A DNA stretch of 44,012 nt, from positions 1-44,012 of the forward strand of contig CANPZS010000015.1 of the NCBI GenBank assembly GCA_947588835.1, written 5' to 3'. The notes below the pieces were generated by a model, which was given only the letters and a program-made list of their open reading frames with translations, ran no database searches and was not told the origin of the DNA. Origin of the DNA: an uncultured Bacteroidales bacterium. Lineage in GTDB: Bacteria > Bacteroidota > Bacteroidia > Bacteroidales > UBA932. Position numbers and translations under genes: made by a program. Positions 43,746-44,012 of this stretch are shown here, piece by piece; within the stretch, counting starts at the first letter, position 1, and each line of letters starts with the position of its first letter.

Positions 43746-43767
43746 TCTACAGCCCGACATAAACTAA

Positions 43768-43802
43768 AAGTGGCAGGCCGGAAAAGCGGTCTGCCATTTT
43801 TT
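43768..43802. terminator. Terminator between nagB and tRNA-Leu
   Basis: TGGCAGGCCG (43771-43780) pairs with CGGTCTGCCA (43787-43796), with one G-U pair, and a T run follows (43797-43802). A-runs on the other side allow it to serve the minus-strand tRNA as well. Confidence 0.8.
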
Positions 43803-43807
43803 GAAAG

Positions 43808-43892
43808 TGCCCGGAGTCGGGCTCGAACCGACACGGCTGTTAAGGCCACAGGATTTTGAGTCCAGCGCGTCTACCAATTCCGCCATCTGGGC
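43808..43892 (-). tRNA. tRNA-Leu (anticodon CAA)
   Basis: An 85-nt class II tRNA on the minus strand. The anticodon loop is CTCAAAA (anticodon CAA), the T arm is GTCGG-TTCGAGC-CCGAC, and a long variable arm closes by GGC/GCC. No CCA is encoded. Position 5-68 is an A-C mismatch and 28-42 a U-U mismatch, which is unusual for two stems at once. A promoter lies just upstream. Confidence 0.92.
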
Positions 43893-43902
43893 ATTATCTG
43901 CA

Positions 43903-43934
43903 CAAAGGTATTGTAAAATCCGTACAAAAGCAAA
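43903..43934 (-). promoter_or_regulatory. Promoter of the tRNA-Leu gene
   Basis: On the minus strand TTTG (43931-43934) is 20 bp from TACCTTTG (43903-43910), which ends 10 bases before the tRNA 5' end. A second TTTG at 43925-43928 is also near. The rest of the edge (43935-44012) holds no recognisable gene. Confidence 0.75.
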
Positions 43935-44012
43935 ATTTTTCCTGACTTCGTCAACGTGTCACCCAAAAATCGTCAGAGAACAGAGGTGCGATGCGTTGAT
44001 GACGTTTCATGA

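Noticed and set aside
39004..43760. Antisense frames of 448-509 codons over the MBOAT, NagB/PIG-L and nagB genes
   Set aside because: All are shadows of clearly coding plus-strand genes without recognisable domains.

Overview
The window is a chromosomal segment of a GC-rich member of the Bacteroidota, most likely an uncultured gut-type Bacteroidales. The evidence is the recurrent Bacteroidota promoter box TAnnTTTG (with TTTG about 17-20 bp upstream) in front of most transcription units, and several lineage-typical families: DUF4270 lipoprotein, DUF4294, DUF3098, the NagB/PIG-L fusion, C-minus (zinc-free) L36 and S14, and a TlpA-like lipoprotein. Genus-level assignment is not possible from sequence alone.

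Layout. (1) 178-3893, minus strand: a four-gene operon of ROK-family kinase, MFS transporter, SIS-domain isomerase and creatininase-family hydrolase, probably for uptake and breakdown of an unidentified sugar derivative. The kinase lacks the usual ROK sugar-contact and zinc residues. (2) 3994-8875, plus: diadenylate cyclase cdaA, mutS2, yraN and GDP-mannose synthesis (manC). (3) 8971-12836, plus: the first part of the S10 ribosomal operon (rplC, rplD, rplW, rplB, rpsS, rplV, rpsC). It lacks rpsJ, has its own promoter and ends in a terminator. (4) 12954-23034: a 10.5 kb block of unrelated genes: tlpA-like, uvrC, pnuC and acpP; on the minus strand a glycogen-synthase-like N-domain protein with a DUF4270 lipoprotein; then ftsX, DUF3098, uppP and lpxH; and a minus-strand DUF4294 gene. 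(5) 23350-33986, plus: the rest of the S10-spc-alpha cluster from rplP to rplQ, including secY, map, infA, rpmJ and rpoA, with its own promoter. (6) 34066-36255, minus: membrane pyrophosphatase hppA. (7) 36369-40884, plus: two SGNH-hydrolase-like proteins and an MBOAT acyltransferase, joined by 4-bp overlaps, a candidate envelope-glycan O-acetylation cassette. (8) 41025-43745, plus: a NagB/PIG-L fusion and a canonical glucosamine-6-phosphate deaminase. (9) 43808-43892, minus: tRNA-Leu(CAA).

The most notable points are: the normally continuous ribosomal protein cluster is broken between rpsC and rplP (and rpsJ is absent before rplC), with each half separately promoted; Shine-Dalgarno sequences appear in front of a subset of ribosomal protein genes but not in front of the other genes inspected; the ROK operon and the SGNH/SGNH/MBOAT cassette look like uncharacterised pathways; and the NagB domain of the fusion protein has lost two catalytic residues that its neighbour keeps. 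The segment is compact: promoters overlap terminators or stop codons, and two convergent genes overlap by 61 bp. I saw no transposase, integrase, CRISPR array or prophage gene.
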